Under the pieces are notes generated by a model that ran no database searches, had not been told where the DNA came from, and saw nothing but the letters and a program-made list of their open reading frames with translations. A program made the position numbers and the translations under genes. Positions 53,446 to 64,000 of a stretch of DNA of 64,000 nt are shown piece by piece. Each line of letters begins with the position of its first letter. The first letter of the stretch is position 1. Source of the stretch: Gari tellinella (lineage: Eukaryota; Mollusca; Bivalvia; Cardiida; Psammobiidae); NCBI GenBank assembly GCA_922989275.2, contig OV277862.1:42123786-42187785 (forward strand), written 5' to 3'.

Positions 53446-54470
53446 CTAGGTGAGCTCCATTAGGGACTTCCTCAATGCTTTCTTATTCATATTGATGTAA
53501 AGCTCTTCCATTTTCCTTTTGCGTGGCCATGCATGTCCTCTCACTGTCAGAAATAAATTAACTACAGATTCCAAAATGAAGAGGAATTTTCCTGGGAATA
53601 ACTTCTGTGCATAGTGATTTACCATGAATCTGTCCATTATCTTCTCTCTCAGCATTGTTTTATCCAACATAGTTTTGCTCTCCTGATCCATGTGAATTTC
53701 CTCCCTACAGCAAGTCTCAAAATCCCTAATCATCAGGAAAAAAATCACCGCTGCGGATCTTTAGCTCTCCACGGTTGGCTTTGTTCACTTTGGTCCACTT
53801 GGCGTATTCACTTACAAATGTCTTCTCACTTTTATCGTCCTTCTTTAAGCAGTCCTCCATGGCCAAATCCAATGCCTTCTGCTGTGGATTTCCTGTCAAC
53901 TTTCTGTCACTTCTGCGCCCAAGTGTCTGAATCATATAGCCACTGATATAGAATATCACCATTTGGTCATTCTCTGATACCAGGTTTTCCTTGTCTCTTG
54001 CTCTGCTTGCACTGGTGTATAGTTCAGAATGTTTTTAAATCAATGCCCGCATTAGAGTGTGAAGCAATACCCCAACAAACGGACGTTCATGTATGTTTCC
54101 ATTTGACAGATGCTTCACAATCTCTTGAATCTCACTATTTAGAGTCATATCTTGTGTAACTTCATAAAAGCTTGAGGAAAGTGTGTCTCGTTTGTATTGC
54201 CTAAACTCTCACTTGTCCTTCTGAATACCCTGTAGTAGAATGGGCGAAGTTTCCTTCAAGTGCTTTTGTGAGCTCTCTGTTGGATGACACTTTTGCTGCT
54301 ACATTTGTGATTCTTAGGCCAACTGCATGGTGTGGAACGTTTCCGTTGCTCATTGGTAGCCATGTCCTCAACTGTCCTGGATAAAGCTTCTGAGAAGAAG
54401 GATTCAAACTCGGATTCCTCAATGGCGAAAGTGCTGTGTTCTGTCTTCTTGCCCTTTCTGTAGTCTGAGG
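53446..54470 (-). pseudogene. Degenerate ORF, probably transposon-derived, family not recognised
   Basis: After an acceptor-like CTTTTTCAG the minus strand reads SDYRKGKKTEHSTFAIEESE, then FESFFSEALSRTVEDMA (54460-54340). After frame changes it reads MTLNSEIQEIVKHLSNGN, IHERPFVGVLLHTLMRALI (54150-54040), an in-frame TAA, VSENDQMVIFYISGYMIQTL (53970), WTKVNKANRGELKIRSGDFF, a stop, and MLREKIMDRFMVNHYAQKLF ... NKKALRKSLMELT ending at 53446. FYISGY resembles the Y(V/I)(S/A)GY segment common before the C-terminal part of THAP/P-element-like transposases, and KALRKSLM endings are common in such ORFs, but this is only suggestive. At least two stops and one or more frameshifts mean it is not functional. 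Confidence 0.5.
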
Positions 54471-54719
54471 CTGAAAAAGAAGGAAATATGCAACAATTTT
54501 AGATGTTTGCATAGTATGTCGAATTTGAAAGATGAAGAAAAAGCCTTAAAGGCTGTGGAAGAATGGATAAAATGCATTAAAATGTGTATTTATTGGGGAA
54601 AGGGTCAATCTACTTAAAGAGACTGACAATCAAATTTGGCTATTTTTCAAGGATTTACATTAATTATATATTTTATTAGACTGGTTTTTATATACATGTA
54701 GATATCTTAAGTTACATAC

Positions 54720-54836
54720 TTGAATATTCACGTCCCCAGTGAAACCCTTTCCTGTTAACATAGTCTGCCTCATTCACATTCGGCGACTGTATTCTGATGT
54801 GGGTGCAATCAATGGCAACCATCACCTGAGGAAACC
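54720..54836 (-). pseudogene. PIF/Harbinger transposase exon (HARBI1-like), isolated
   Basis: 117 bp between an acceptor (TTCTTTTTCAG) and a donor (TTCAA then GTATGT), encoding [18 protein letters not shown] and [15 protein letters not shown]. This is the first DDE Asp (AID-x-TH) and the conserved YVNRK motif of HARBI1-like transposases. No neighbouring exons with the second or third acidic residue were found. Homologous exons are at 55898-56010 and 59586-59698. Confidence 0.65.
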
Positions 54837-55549
54837 CTGAAAAAGAAATACATGTACCTTTAATAGTTTATTATATCTAGATTAGATCTATCTGGTTTAT
54901 AAAATATATATAGATCTATAAAAAGATTTCATTTCTTGACACTGATGTCAATGGACCATTTTCTAACTTACCTGTATGGGAATCTATATCAATAAAAAAA
55001 GTAAAGGTGATCTATAATTCTATACGATTGTTTATTTTGTACTTATAGGTGCGTTCTGCTTTACTTTCAGCCTGCTGTAAGTTTCAAGCTCTAGGCTACC
55101 ATCAGTTAGAGTATAGAAATAATTTATTATAAGAGAACACGACTGCATAAGCAGGAATTACTTTAAAAATAATTCAAAAGTGTTGAATTGCGTGTCTATG
55201 GAGTAATAGATTAACAAACGGGTGATTTCCCCGATAATTAACACTACTCCATAGCTAATTGAATGTTTTAGCTTGTTTTAGGAAGTTGAATACTTGAAGC
55301 GGGTTTAAAAGTGAGGCGGAATGCGTCATAATACGTCTTCTGCCTTACTTTTTAGCCAGTTTTAAGCTTAAATCTGCCATCTACTAGAGTATTGAAAATT
55401 GTGTTTATGCTGGAATTAGTTCCTGAAGAAAAAAAATGTGTAAAGTAATCGAAAGTTCATATACAAAAACATGTATGTGCAGATTTTAATATACTTTGCA
55501 GATTATTGTTATAAGAATGACTGCCCATGATTACTCGTCTTTAAATGTA
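54837..55549. other. No gene; MITE-core fragments
   Basis: Fragments of the 'TTCTGCTTTACTTTCAGCCTG' core at 55050-55075 and of its complement-like form at 55300-55370. Confidence 0.4.
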
Positions 55550-55753
55550 CAGCAAAACCTCTCTATTACGGCCACTAAACTTTCTTAATTTTTAGATGTT
55601 AAAGACAGGTTACTGCTTAAAACAAGACGACATTGAAACAGAAAGCTCCTTTAGGAGCTTCCTGTTCCACTGTCATCTTGCTTTAAGATGTCACCTGTCT
55701 TTTATACAATCAATTATCTTCGTTTTAGTGGTCGTAATAGAGAGGTTCTACTG
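55550..55753. mobile_element. Palindromic MITE (CAGCAAAACCTCTCTATTAC ends)
   Basis: CAGCAAAACCTCTCTATTAC is mirrored by the complement of CAGTAGAACCTCTCTATTAC, with inner AAGACAGGTTACTGCTTAA / TTAAGATGTCACCTGTCTT and a perfect central AAGCTCCTTTAGGAGCTT. About 204 bp, non-coding. Confidence 0.75.
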
Positions 55754-55849
55754 CATTATATTATATAATGCTGATAGACATGTATGTCTTTGTGGAATAA
55801 AACATAACTATCTATCTACATATCTATCTATAACGCTGGTATCAATTGA

Positions 55850-56897
55850 TGCTTTTCCAGTATGAATTTACCAAATCATAAAAATAAGTCATTATACCTG
55901 AACATTTAGAGAGCGATACCCTTTCCTATTGACAAAATCAGCTTCATTTTCATGTGGCCTCTAATTTTTTACAAACGTCCCGTCTATACACCCCAGCAGA
56001 TTGGGAAATCCTAAAAATAATAAATGAAAATTCAGACTTACAAAATTAGACTAAGATAATTAAAAAGTCAATAATTATAAGAGGAGGTAAAATAAGCAAT
56101 TAAAGAAATTTTCCTCTTATTCTGTACCAAACTGTCTGGTGTGACCACTCCTTCGGGATTATTTAAACGAGTAGTAACAGTATAAGGTTTGATGCGGATA
56201 ATAAGGTTTTAGTTTTTCAAATAGTGACCCCCTCCCCTTTAAATTTGGGCTCTGCATTAGTTACCAAAGAAATAATTTGCATGTCATTTTGCAAAAGGGG
56301 AAGCCTTGGTGTGGGTGAGAGAGAGAGAGAGAGAGAGAGGGAGAAAGAGAGAATCACTTTCAAATATATTTGATGTATTTGTTTATCATGTTATGAATAA
56401 AATGCATTTTGATGACTTGAAATTAAAGGCAAGATAATTAAACAAAAAAAGTGCATGGTAGCTACATTTTCTATGAATCTCTCTCTGTCACCCTTTTTTC
56501 TACCTCTATCAGTCTGCCCTTTTATTTTCTCTCTCTGTCTCTCTATTTGTTTTTCTGTGTGATTCTCTCTCACACACTATCTCTCTCTTTTTATCCCTCT
56601 CTATCTATATATCTATCTCTCGCTTAGTGAGGGTCCGTATCAGTATTTTTTTGCATATTTCTATCACTATAATCTCTTTTTTCAAGCCAATACTATATTT
56701 GGTAACGTTAAAAAACACACACAACACCGCCGCATTTAGGGCCGAAATCTTACAGCGATTCTATGCAGGTTATACATGGCTACGTGATGACGTATTTTGG
56801 GAAAAGCCTACGTTTTTTAACTATAAACCAATCACAATCAGTTAAACTGTGTCAAGTTCAAGTTCATATGAAAATGTAAACTTACCAGCAATCTGAT
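55850..56897. repeat. Duplicated block A (Harbinger exon plus intron)
   Basis: Collinear with 59540-60533: Harbinger exon, AATAATAAATGAAAATTCAG, ACCAAACTGTCTGGTGTGAC, a GA microsatellite (56320), CT-rich stretch, CGCTTAGTGAGGGTCCGTAT, GGGCCGAAATCTTACAGCGA and CTTACCAGCAATCTGATA. After that point the two blocks diverge. Confidence 0.8.
55898..56010 (-). pseudogene. Harbinger exon in block A, premature stop
   Basis: 113 bp, with acceptor TTTTTAG and donor CAG then GTATAA. Encodes FPNLLGCIDGTFVKN, a TAG, then [20 protein letters not shown]. It keeps the consensus IDGT that block B has changed to IDRT, but the stop inactivates it. Confidence 0.7.
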
Positions 56898-57895
56898 ACT
56901 GAGCGAAATAAAGAATTTGAATTTTAAAGACGTATCTGGGAGTTTTTTCTAGCGCGGATAATTTTTTTAAACTTTGCATATAAGTAAATTGATATAAATG
57001 AAAGTAAAAACAGTCTTCAAAAACATAGGTCGCCTTGCTACTTTTTATATAATTTACTCTTTTTTAGAAGTACTACATGTGTGTATATTCAAATTTTCCG
57101 AAATTAGGCCTCATAAGAAGAAAGTCCATCAAACACACAAATATCGATACTTCAAGTCCAATTTTAATAAATTACATGTATATGGAATAGTGTTACAAAT
57201 GAATGTAAAATAATTAGATTTGAGAGGCATTATACAGATTTTACGCATAAAATATGTGCAAAATGAACGCGAAAATCGTAAAAAAATCGAGCCTTTTTGC
57301 AAAAATAAAAAATTCTAGCGCGGAGAATTTCCCATTTTTTTCTATAACAGTAGATGATTATATAACAAGTATAGAACTTATGAGAAACAGTACCTCGCCT
57401 TGCTCGTTTCAGAGATATGTTCAATTTTATAACCTCCCTTTATCAGTGAATATGCACTTTTTAAATTATTTTTTTAAAATAGTCTAAATGTTATACTTTA
57501 TACAATAATACCCACGGCTATACAGAAATGTCTTGCATTTTGACATATATTATGCACTTTAGAAAGTTCTGCTGAAAAATGCAGTGTTGTCATCATCTCA
57601 AGTCGGGGTGAAAAATGAAATGCCCCCTCCCCCTCCCCCCTAAATATGATGCTGATTGTGCATAATTCATTAATTCTTTATTCACAACTTTATGTTTATT
57701 TTCACACATATTTTCTTTGGCTTAAAACCCATTAAAGCTATATGATAAATGAATAAAGCTACATAGAGCTGCATGCATATTCATACATCAAAGGGAGGTA
57801 ATACATGTTCAAATATTTCAGTTCAGAATGTAGGAAGTATCCATACTCAAACACTGAATTTGGAAAAGGTAACTGGTAAGATATAGGATATATGC
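56898..57895. other. No gene; weak internal repeat
   Basis: TCTAGCGCGGA(T/G)AAT occurs at 56950 and 57314 within loosely similar ~365-bp stretches (CGCCTTGCT at 57030 and 57390). ORFs here lack known features. Confidence 0.4.
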
Positions 57896-58136
57896 TCAGA
57901 ACAAGCTTTTTGTAAAATCAAGGTCAAAGGTCAAGGTCACAGTGACCTGAAAATGGTATGCGACACTCCGCCATCCAAAGATGAACTCACACACCTAATT
58001 TGTTATCGGTAGCTGATGTGACAAAGGAAATATACTCTGGACAAAAAGTAGACCCACCAATAAACACATCTACAATCATTATTCAATGTGGACAGTGAGT
58101 TAACATAACCATTCATAAGATAAAATATCATAACAA

Positions 58137-58340
58137 GAGCACCGCAGTGCGGCAAAACACGCCCGTCATTGCCGGCGGGTGTCAAAGTCGTCCGGACTCA
58201 GGCCGACTGGAAAAAGTCGCCTGGAGTCTAGGCCCGACTATCGATCGCAAAAAGACTATCACATGAAGGGGCATAACTCTGAAAATACGGAGTCAAACCA
58301 AAAATCCGTAATACATGTTAAGTCACTTCATTCCTCCAAT
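58137..58340 (+). repeat. Dispersed repeat 'GAGCACCGCAGTGCGGC', inverted relative at 63190-63675
   Basis: GAGCACCGCAGTGCGGCAAA, GGCGGGTGTCAAAGTCGTCC, then ATGAAGGGGCATAACTCTG and ACGGAGTCAAACCAAAAATC. The same blocks occur reversed at the right end of the window, with more sequence between. Confidence 0.75.
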
Positions 58341-58448
58341 GAAGTAAATAGTTCAAATTTATACAGTCATGAACATATATTATAAGAAATACTTTCTATA
58401 TCCTTGCAGGTGGAGGCTTAAAGCTTATGGAATGTTATATCTTCTGTG

Positions 58449-58514
58449 CAAACAGAGTAGACCCTGATCAGACAGCTCATACAGTAGCTGTCTGATCTAG
58501 GCCTACTCTGTTTG
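58449..58514. repeat. Palindromic MITE, 'CAAACAG' family, CAGCT core
   Basis: CAAACAGAGTAGACCCTGAT, core CAGACAGCTCATACAGTAGC, then TGATCTAGGCCTACTCTGTTTG. The outer arms match the other copies but the core differs. Confidence 0.75.
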
Positions 58515-58595
58515 CACATTATTCAAAAGGTGCGTATATAGAGTAAAGAGTTATTATTTTTTATTTCTGTTGTATTTGGCTTTTCATCCATTTAT

Positions 58596-58653
58596 AAACA
58601 GAGTATCCGGCAGTCAGTGTAGGAGCTGCCTGATCATGGTCTACTCCATTTGC
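58596..58653. repeat. Palindromic MITE, 'CAAACAG' family, degraded
   Basis: AAACAGAGTATCCGGCAGTC ... CTGATCATGGTCTACTCCATTTG. Less regular, and adjacent to the 58449 copy. Confidence 0.55.
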
Positions 58654-59539
58654 CTATAACACTATTGTATGCCAGCCTATTCACTACAGTCAACACCAAT
58701 AAAAGCCCTTCTATAAATGTTCTATATGCAAACAAAGTAGACACTGACCAAAATTCACTCCCTGTCACATTATGATTATTAACGCTGTCTCGAGTCGGAG
58801 AGCACCTTTTTGTCACAAATGATCCTGATTTGCGTCTCTTCATATCCCCAGGAATTTTAAAAGGTTTTTTAACGATTATCCTATACAGCATAAAGAAAGA
58901 TATTTTCATTGCGTGTTAAGGTAAACGGCGAAATGTAAATATTTCATTTAAGAAATCAGATTTTAAGCTCAGATTCAAGTTAAAATATAGTTTTAAGGCA
59001 GTGAGAAGTGATTTACACTCATCGTTTCACACTTGAGAATAGAGATATCTCTATTACAGTATATAAACTTTAAAAGAATATTTCCATTGCGCAGTGTGAA
59101 GGAGAGCGACGAAATGGAAATATTTCCATTAATCTCCCTTATTATGATTGGAAAATTGTATCAGATTATGATAATATTTTTGTGATATAAAGAATAACCG
59201 AAACCCTAGTGCCTGCTTTGTCTAAATTTGGTTTCTATATGTGAAAATACCACCATAGACATGAAATAAATAATGAAAACCCAAATTACCATGTTTGTTT
59301 TGTTTTGAAATAGATTTTGCTGAAGCTTGTACTCTGAATGGGTAAAATTTGAGAGAAAAAGTCCAAATTTGACATACCTTCTTCAAATCGCTGTAGCTAA
59401 AAAAAAAGGACACCACAATATATATTTTTTCTCCATTTTTTCATTCATCATAAATAGCTCTTGCAAAAAAACAATGATAGAAAAAAAGTTTGATACTTTG
59501 AAAAAATCGCTTATGGGTTGAATACACCCTTAATTGATG
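58654..59539. other. No gene seen
   Basis: AT-rich. If block B encoded a full Harbinger transposase its later exons should be here, but no exon with the second or third acidic motif was recognised. Confidence 0.4.
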
Positions 59540-60533
59540 ATTTTCCAGTATGAAATTACCAAATCATAAAAATAAGTCATTATACCTGAACGTTTAGGGA
59601 GTGGTAGCCTTTTCTATTTACAAAGTCTGCCTCATTTTCATGGGGCCTTTGAATCTTTATAAACGTCCTGTCAATACAACCCAGCACATTTGGAAAGCCT
59701 GAAAATAATAAATGAAAATTCAGACTTACAAAAATAAACTAAGATAATAAAAAGTGTCAATACTCTATATAAGAGGAAGTAAAATAATCAATAACATAAT
59801 TTTTTCTCTTATTCTGTACCAAACTGTCTGGTGTGACCACTCCTTTGGGATTATACAAACGAGTAGTAACACCATAGGGTTTGATGCGGATAATAAGGTT
59901 TTAATTGTTCAAATAATGCCCTCCCCCCCCCTTAAATGGCCTCTGCTTTATTTACCAAACAAATAACTTAGATATTGCATGTTATTTTGCAAAAGGGTAA
60001 TCCTTGGGGTGGGTGAGAGGGAGAGAGAGTGAGAGAATCACTTTCATATATCACGGACTTATACAAGTATAAGTCCGTGCATATATATTTGGTGTATTCG
60101 TTTATCATGTGATGAATAAAACCTTTTCTTTACCTCTATCAGTCTGCCCTTTTCTCTCTTTCTCTATTTGTTTTTCTTTGTGTTTCTCTGTGTGAATCTC
60201 TCTCACACACTATCTCTTTCTGTTTAACCCTCTCTATCTATTCATCTATATCTCGCTTAGCGAGGGTCCGTATCAGTATTTTTGGCACATTTCTATCACT
60301 ATAATCTCTTTTTTTTCAAGCCATGACTATATATTTGATAAGAGTTAAAAAAAAAACCACGCCGCATCCAGGGCCGAAATCTTACAGCGATTCTATGCAG
60401 GTTATACATGGCTACGTCGATGACGTATTTTCGGAAAAGCCTACGATATTTTTAACTATAAACCAATCACAATCAGTTAAAATGTGTCGGGTTCAAGTTC
60501 ATATGAAAACATAAACTTACCAGCAATCTGATA
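59540..60533. repeat. Duplicated block B (Harbinger exon plus intron)
   Basis: Collinear with 55850-56897 and includes the exon at 59586-59698 and the donor side of exon 60521-60937. It carries a small palindrome CACGGACTTATACAAGTATAAGTCCGTG at 60052-60079 not present in block A. Confidence 0.8.
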
Positions 60534-60937
60534 AAAGGCATTTTTTGTATCAGCCGCATCAGTCGGGAACTTAATAAAATTCCCCGCAACTCCAACCAAA
60601 CATCTCGCCACACTCCTGATACAGCGACCTGCTGTCGATCTGGAGATACACAGGCTGTCGACCACCAGAATGTGCAAAGATCCTGTCGCCAAGAACCGGA
60701 GAAGGGTAAGTAGCTGCAACAACGGTGGGAGGGGTAATTCCTGCGTGTGGCCGCCGCCACAAGATCCACTGTCCCCATAATAAACATTATGGTTGCAGGT
60801 CGGAACCTGTACCGTCTGAATACATCCTCCTCCGACAGGTCCTCCAGCGGGTTGCTGCGGTCCATTAAGAGGCACGGACGACGAACTCTACCGTTTCCAG
60901 CCTGCTGGCGTCTATAGTTTCTAATGTGAGCAGCCAT
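59586..60937 (-). pseudogene. PIF/Harbinger transposase (HARBI1-like), two exons, frameshifted
   Basis: Exon 1 (60937-60521): MAAHIRNYRRQQAGNGRVRR, DLSEEDVFRRYRFRPATI; after one frameshift near 60740, LLQLLTLLRFLATGSLHIL (helix-turn-helix region), VGVAGNFIKFPTDAADTKNA and FYQIAG at a donor GTAAGT. Intron 59699-60520. Exon 2 (59698-59586): [20 protein letters not shown] and [17 protein letters not shown], with the first DDE Asp. This order matches HARBI1-like genes. Later exons with the remaining catalytic residues are not seen. Harbinger-type ends (GAGTCTAGACTC-rich) lie directly upstream at 60950-61117. It is less decayed than block A. Confidence 0.75.
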
Positions 60938-60949
60938 CTTGAGTTTGAG

Positions 60950-61117
60950 TCAGGAGATTGTATGACTCACAAATCTTGAGGTTAGACTCAATAAATCGGT
61001 GTGAGTTTGGACTCAGGATTTTTGTAACCTCGCTTTTTGAGTCTAGACTCCGGTTTGAGTGAAAACCTTGAGTGTGAGCTTGAGTCTAGACTCAAAAAAG
61101 TTTTGTAACCTCGGGGC
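60950..61117. repeat. Harbinger 5' terminal region
   Basis: Repeated GAGTCTAGACTC, TTGAGTGTGAGCTTGAGTCT and GTTTTGTAACCTCGGGGCC. Inverted counterpart at 47704-47810. Confidence 0.6.
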
Positions 61118-61125
61118 CAGGGCCC

Positions 61126-61256
61126 TGGCTCCGATGTTATAAAGCGTTTTAGTTGAGTCTGAGTGTGTTCCAAAGCATTTGGCTCAAATCTGACCAATCA
61201 AATGCTTGAGAACGAGCTTAGACTCAAGTCAAAAGCTTTTTAACCTAGGAGCCAGG
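61126..61256. mobile_element. ~130-bp Harbinger-type MITE
   Basis: CCTGGCTCCGATGTTATAAA ... TTTTTAACCTAGGAGCCAGG, with inner AGCATTTGGCTCAAATCTGACC / CCAATCAAATGCTTGAG. The GAGTC-rich arms resemble the terminal region next to it. Confidence 0.65.
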
Positions 61257-62487
61257 ACTGTCATACTTGTGAAGTACCTCATTCAAAGTTAATCACTGAC
61301 ATTTAAGCATGTAGAGATATACAGTTTAAAGAGCATTTTAACTTTTGATCAACGCATGAAGTGGACACTTTGTGTCACGTGCTGTAGGCAGAGGTAACAC
61401 TTAGAGGTCACTTTTCCCGCGTCTGTCTGTCCGTCCCGCTTTTTGCGTCACGCTACATAACTCCTGTTCTACAAAAAGTTTTAAGATGAAACTTCATTTA
61501 TGGATAGAGCTTTTAAAGTAGAAGCAAATTTGCACAAGGGTGATAACTCTTGCTACACTATTGTGGGAGTTATTCCCCTTTTCAACATTTGCTTTTAATG
61601 CAGATTTCTTTTGTTATACTTAAGAGTTTGAAATGAAATTTCTTTTATGACAAGAGATTGACGAGTGAAATTGTCTTGAACAAGGTTGATAGCTCTTGCA
61701 GCAATACTATGAGAGTTTTTCCCCTTGCCCATATTTTCTATTTTCGGCATATAACTTCTGTTAAATAATGCTTTCCAGATAAAATGTCATTTACATAAAT
61801 AATTTGATGAGTGGAAGTGTCTCGCACATGGTTCAATTCTCTTGCATCAACACCATGAGAGTTATTCTCCTTTTCTTCACTTTCTTTTGCGGCAGATTTT
61901 TTCTGCTATACTGAAGTTTGTCATTTTAACTTTAACTCTTGTTGAACTGATGGTTTCTGGCAGGTGACACATGTGTCCCGAGGAACCCATCTATTTTATT
62001 TTACCTTAACAATCATTTTCATCAGTACATTAGTTATTAATCTAAACCTGTCAGAAACTTTAGTTTTTCGGTTTTGTCCACTCTGACAAACCCTGTTTGG
62101 ATCAACTCGATGCATAGAAAGCGCTAGCCGTGCTAGATATGTCCAGTTTTGCACATTGTCGTCACCATACCTTGAATAGAATTATAAAACTTTGAGCTAA
62201 ATGTATTGGTTGTTTAACAGCAGGTTACTGTATTATTGATACACATGGGCAATGATGGTACCCTGATTGTTAACTACAGGTACAATGCTTTGGGAAGCCT
62301 TTGTAAAAATGATTGCTATTAAAAATCTTTAATCAGTAAGTATTTTGTATTTATATACTCAACAAAAAAAGTCAAGGAATTTACAGAAAATCATCGCAAA
62401 AAAGTACACCGAAACTAACCATTATCATTTTTATACGCCCGTCATCGACGGTCGTATTATGGTATACCCAGCGCTGTCCGTCCGTCC
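61257..62487. repeat. Diverged tandem repeat of ~140-150 bp units
   Basis: Between 61440 and 61910 about three units share 'ataactcctgtt', 'gatgaaactt', 'gataactcttgc' and 'gagttattcccctttt'. No gene. 61960-62487 is unique AT-rich sequence. Confidence 0.6.
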
Positions 62488-63490
62488 GTTAACTTTTCTT
62501 GTTAGCGCTCTCTCACCTTCATTTATTTACCGATTTTGATTAAACTTCCTTCAAATATTCCATACCACAATAGCTCGGACGAGTTCGCGTTTCAGACGTT
62601 GGCGGCTATTTTTAGCAGAGTTATGCCCCTTTATTGTCAAAAATGGGCATTTTTTAAAAAAAAAAAAACTTTTTTTTTAATCATTCAATTTATTTCAAAT
62701 TTGATATGGTGATACAATGAATGAAGTTACTTAACAGATATTACGGGTTTTTGGTTTGACTTCGTATTTTCAGAGTTATGCCCCTTTACACAATTTTTTT
62801 AACAATATATTGTTTCCTGATAATAATTTTACTTACATTTTGTCTATTGTAACCAAATTTCATATTTATCTTTCTCATCATGCAGGGAAGGCACCTGTGA
62901 ATTTTGGTTCCTGTTAAATTATTTTTCTATGAGTTATGCCCCTTTACATCCTTAAAATAAGCCACACTTCGTACGTTAACTTTTCTTCTTAGCGCTCTCT
63001 CACCTTCATTTATTGACCGATTTTGATTAAACTTCCTACAAATATTCCATACCACAATAGTTCGGACGAGTTCGCGTTTCAGACGTTGGCGACTATTTTT
63101 AGCAGAGTTATGCCCCTTTATTGTCAAAAATGGGCATTTTTAAAAAAACAACAGAACTTTTTTATTTTTGATTCGATTGATTTCAAATTTGATATGGTGA
63201 TACAATGAATGAAGTGACTTAATATATAATACGGGTTTTTTGTTTGACTCTGTATTTTCAGAGTTATGCCCCTTCACACAATTTTTTTAACAATATATTG
63301 TTTCCTGATAATAATTTTACTTACATTTTGTCTATTGTAACCAAATTTCATATTTAGCTTTCTCATCATACAGGGAAGGCACCTGTGAATTTTGGTTCCT
63401 GTTAGATATCAGACGTTGGCAACTATTTTTAGCAGAGTAATGCCCCCTTTATTGTCAAAAATGGGCATTTTTTAAAAAACCCAGAACTTT
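62488..63490. repeat. Tandem repeat, period 487 bp, two units and a partial third
   Basis: GTTAACTTTTCTTGTTAGCG at 62488 and GTTAACTTTTCTTCTTAGCG at 62975 start near-identical units: TTTATTGACCGATTTTGATT, CAGACGTTGGCGACTATTTT, AGAGTTATGCCCCTTTATTG, TTTCTCATCATACAGGGAAGG. A truncated third unit starts at 63410. Confidence 0.85.
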
Positions 63491-64000
63491 TTTCTTGACT
63501 ATCGCAATACTATCGGGATAGTACTTGAGCTATCGCAATACTACAGCATAGTCTTTTTGAGATCGATAGTCGTGCCTACACTCCGGGCGACTTTTTCCAG
63601 TCGGCCTGAGTCTGGACGACTTTGACACCCGCCGGCCGTGACGGGCGTATTTTGCCGCACTGCGGTGCTCTTGTTTTTATTTATTTGATTAGATCCATTG
63701 CTTCGCTTGAAAGAAACATTTCCTTTGAGTAGATATCACTTATATCCTCGCTGTAGCACTGTTTCAAGTAACCTAAGGGTCAAGGTCATTTTTCACAAAA
63801 TAGGTGTTTCATCAGTGTTATTTAAAACACTCTAATAAGCTTTGAAGATCAGTGAAAAGTACATAAAATAAGGTCAAAGGTCAAAGTCGCTCACTGGACA
63901 TGTCTCCCATTTCACATGGATAGGATATTCTAAGACAGAGGGTCCGCAGATTACCGACAAACACACCCTCAAGGATCATGAGACTGCTCTACAGAAGAAA
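63491..64000 (-). repeat. End of the 'GAGCACCGCAGTGCGGC' repeat, then unique sequence
   Basis: 63500-63675 is the reverse complement type of 58137-58230, with added ACTATCGCAATACTATCGG-like units. 63780-63890 has AAGGTCAAAGGTCAAAGTCG, as near 57920. No gene. Confidence 0.6.

Noticed and set aside
47704..61117. Facing Harbinger-type terminal sequences 13.4 kb apart that could be the ends of one giant transposon enclosing the recombinase and Harbinger exons
   Set aside because: No matching target duplication at the outer edges, and the interval is full of unrelated nested elements. Two independent remnants are simpler. Finding the same pair around other cargo would revive the idea.

Overview
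The window looks like nuclear DNA from an animal, most probably a bivalve mollusc. Coding blocks are split by GT-AG introns and the background is AT-rich. The repeats are types I associate with bivalves: tRNA-derived SINEs, short palindromic MITEs, 'GACCTTTGACCT' arrays and repeats carrying 'gagttatgcccc'. The genus cannot be fixed from sequence alone. Nothing prokaryotic (operons, Shine-Dalgarno sites, CRISPR, IS elements) was seen.

Layout. 1-1.6 kb: two well-supported minus-strand exons of a ZMYM1-like gene (DUF4371/hAT-derived) that runs off the left edge. 2.7-5.8 kb: a plus-strand copy of a multicopy invertebrate family with a Cys-rich N-terminus, a PIN/XPG-like nuclease region and a CXC tail; it has several frameshifts and internal deletions. 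7.7-8.3 kb: the last exon of a membrane protein with a PPxY-type tail, the best candidate here for an ordinary host gene. 10-23 kb: mostly repeats. These are three copies of a ~0.57 kb palindrome-bearing element, a GC-rich motif cluster, a complete 1.45 kb DD41D mariner with 29-bp inverted repeats and TA duplications, hAT-like MITEs, and a candidate exon beside its own inverted decayed copy. 24-26 kb: a CR1-like LINE whose FADD active site has been deleted. 26-30 kb: a C2H2 zinc-finger exon and a hAT-like element with a nested MITE. 32.8-37.6 kb: dead elements (Penelope-like RT, Harbinger transposase, two pogo/Tigger fragments, a Harbinger Myb/SANT-like ORF and a SINE). 39-46 kb: a minus-strand gene of the Mutator-like/DEDDh exonuclease family, split by a 2565-bp TA-flanked element that encodes an OTU-like region, a pogo-type C-terminal motif and a PHD-like finger. 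46-53 kb: SINEs and four hairpin elements around a KIAA1958-like tyrosine recombinase pseudogene that is itself interrupted by a SINE. 53-61 kb: a degenerate transposon-like ORF and three related Harbinger exons, two of them in a ~1 kb duplicated block. 61-64 kb: a Harbinger-type MITE and tandem repeats.

Most coding sequence here is transposon-derived and decayed, and the nesting gives a relative history: SINE into recombinase, TIR element into exonuclease exon, MITE into hAT, and a short sequence into one palindromic element. The ZMYM1-like exons, the membrane-protein exon and perhaps the zinc-finger and 13.9 kb exons remain as possibly functional sequence. Several single-base frameshifts lie in homopolymers and could be assembly errors.
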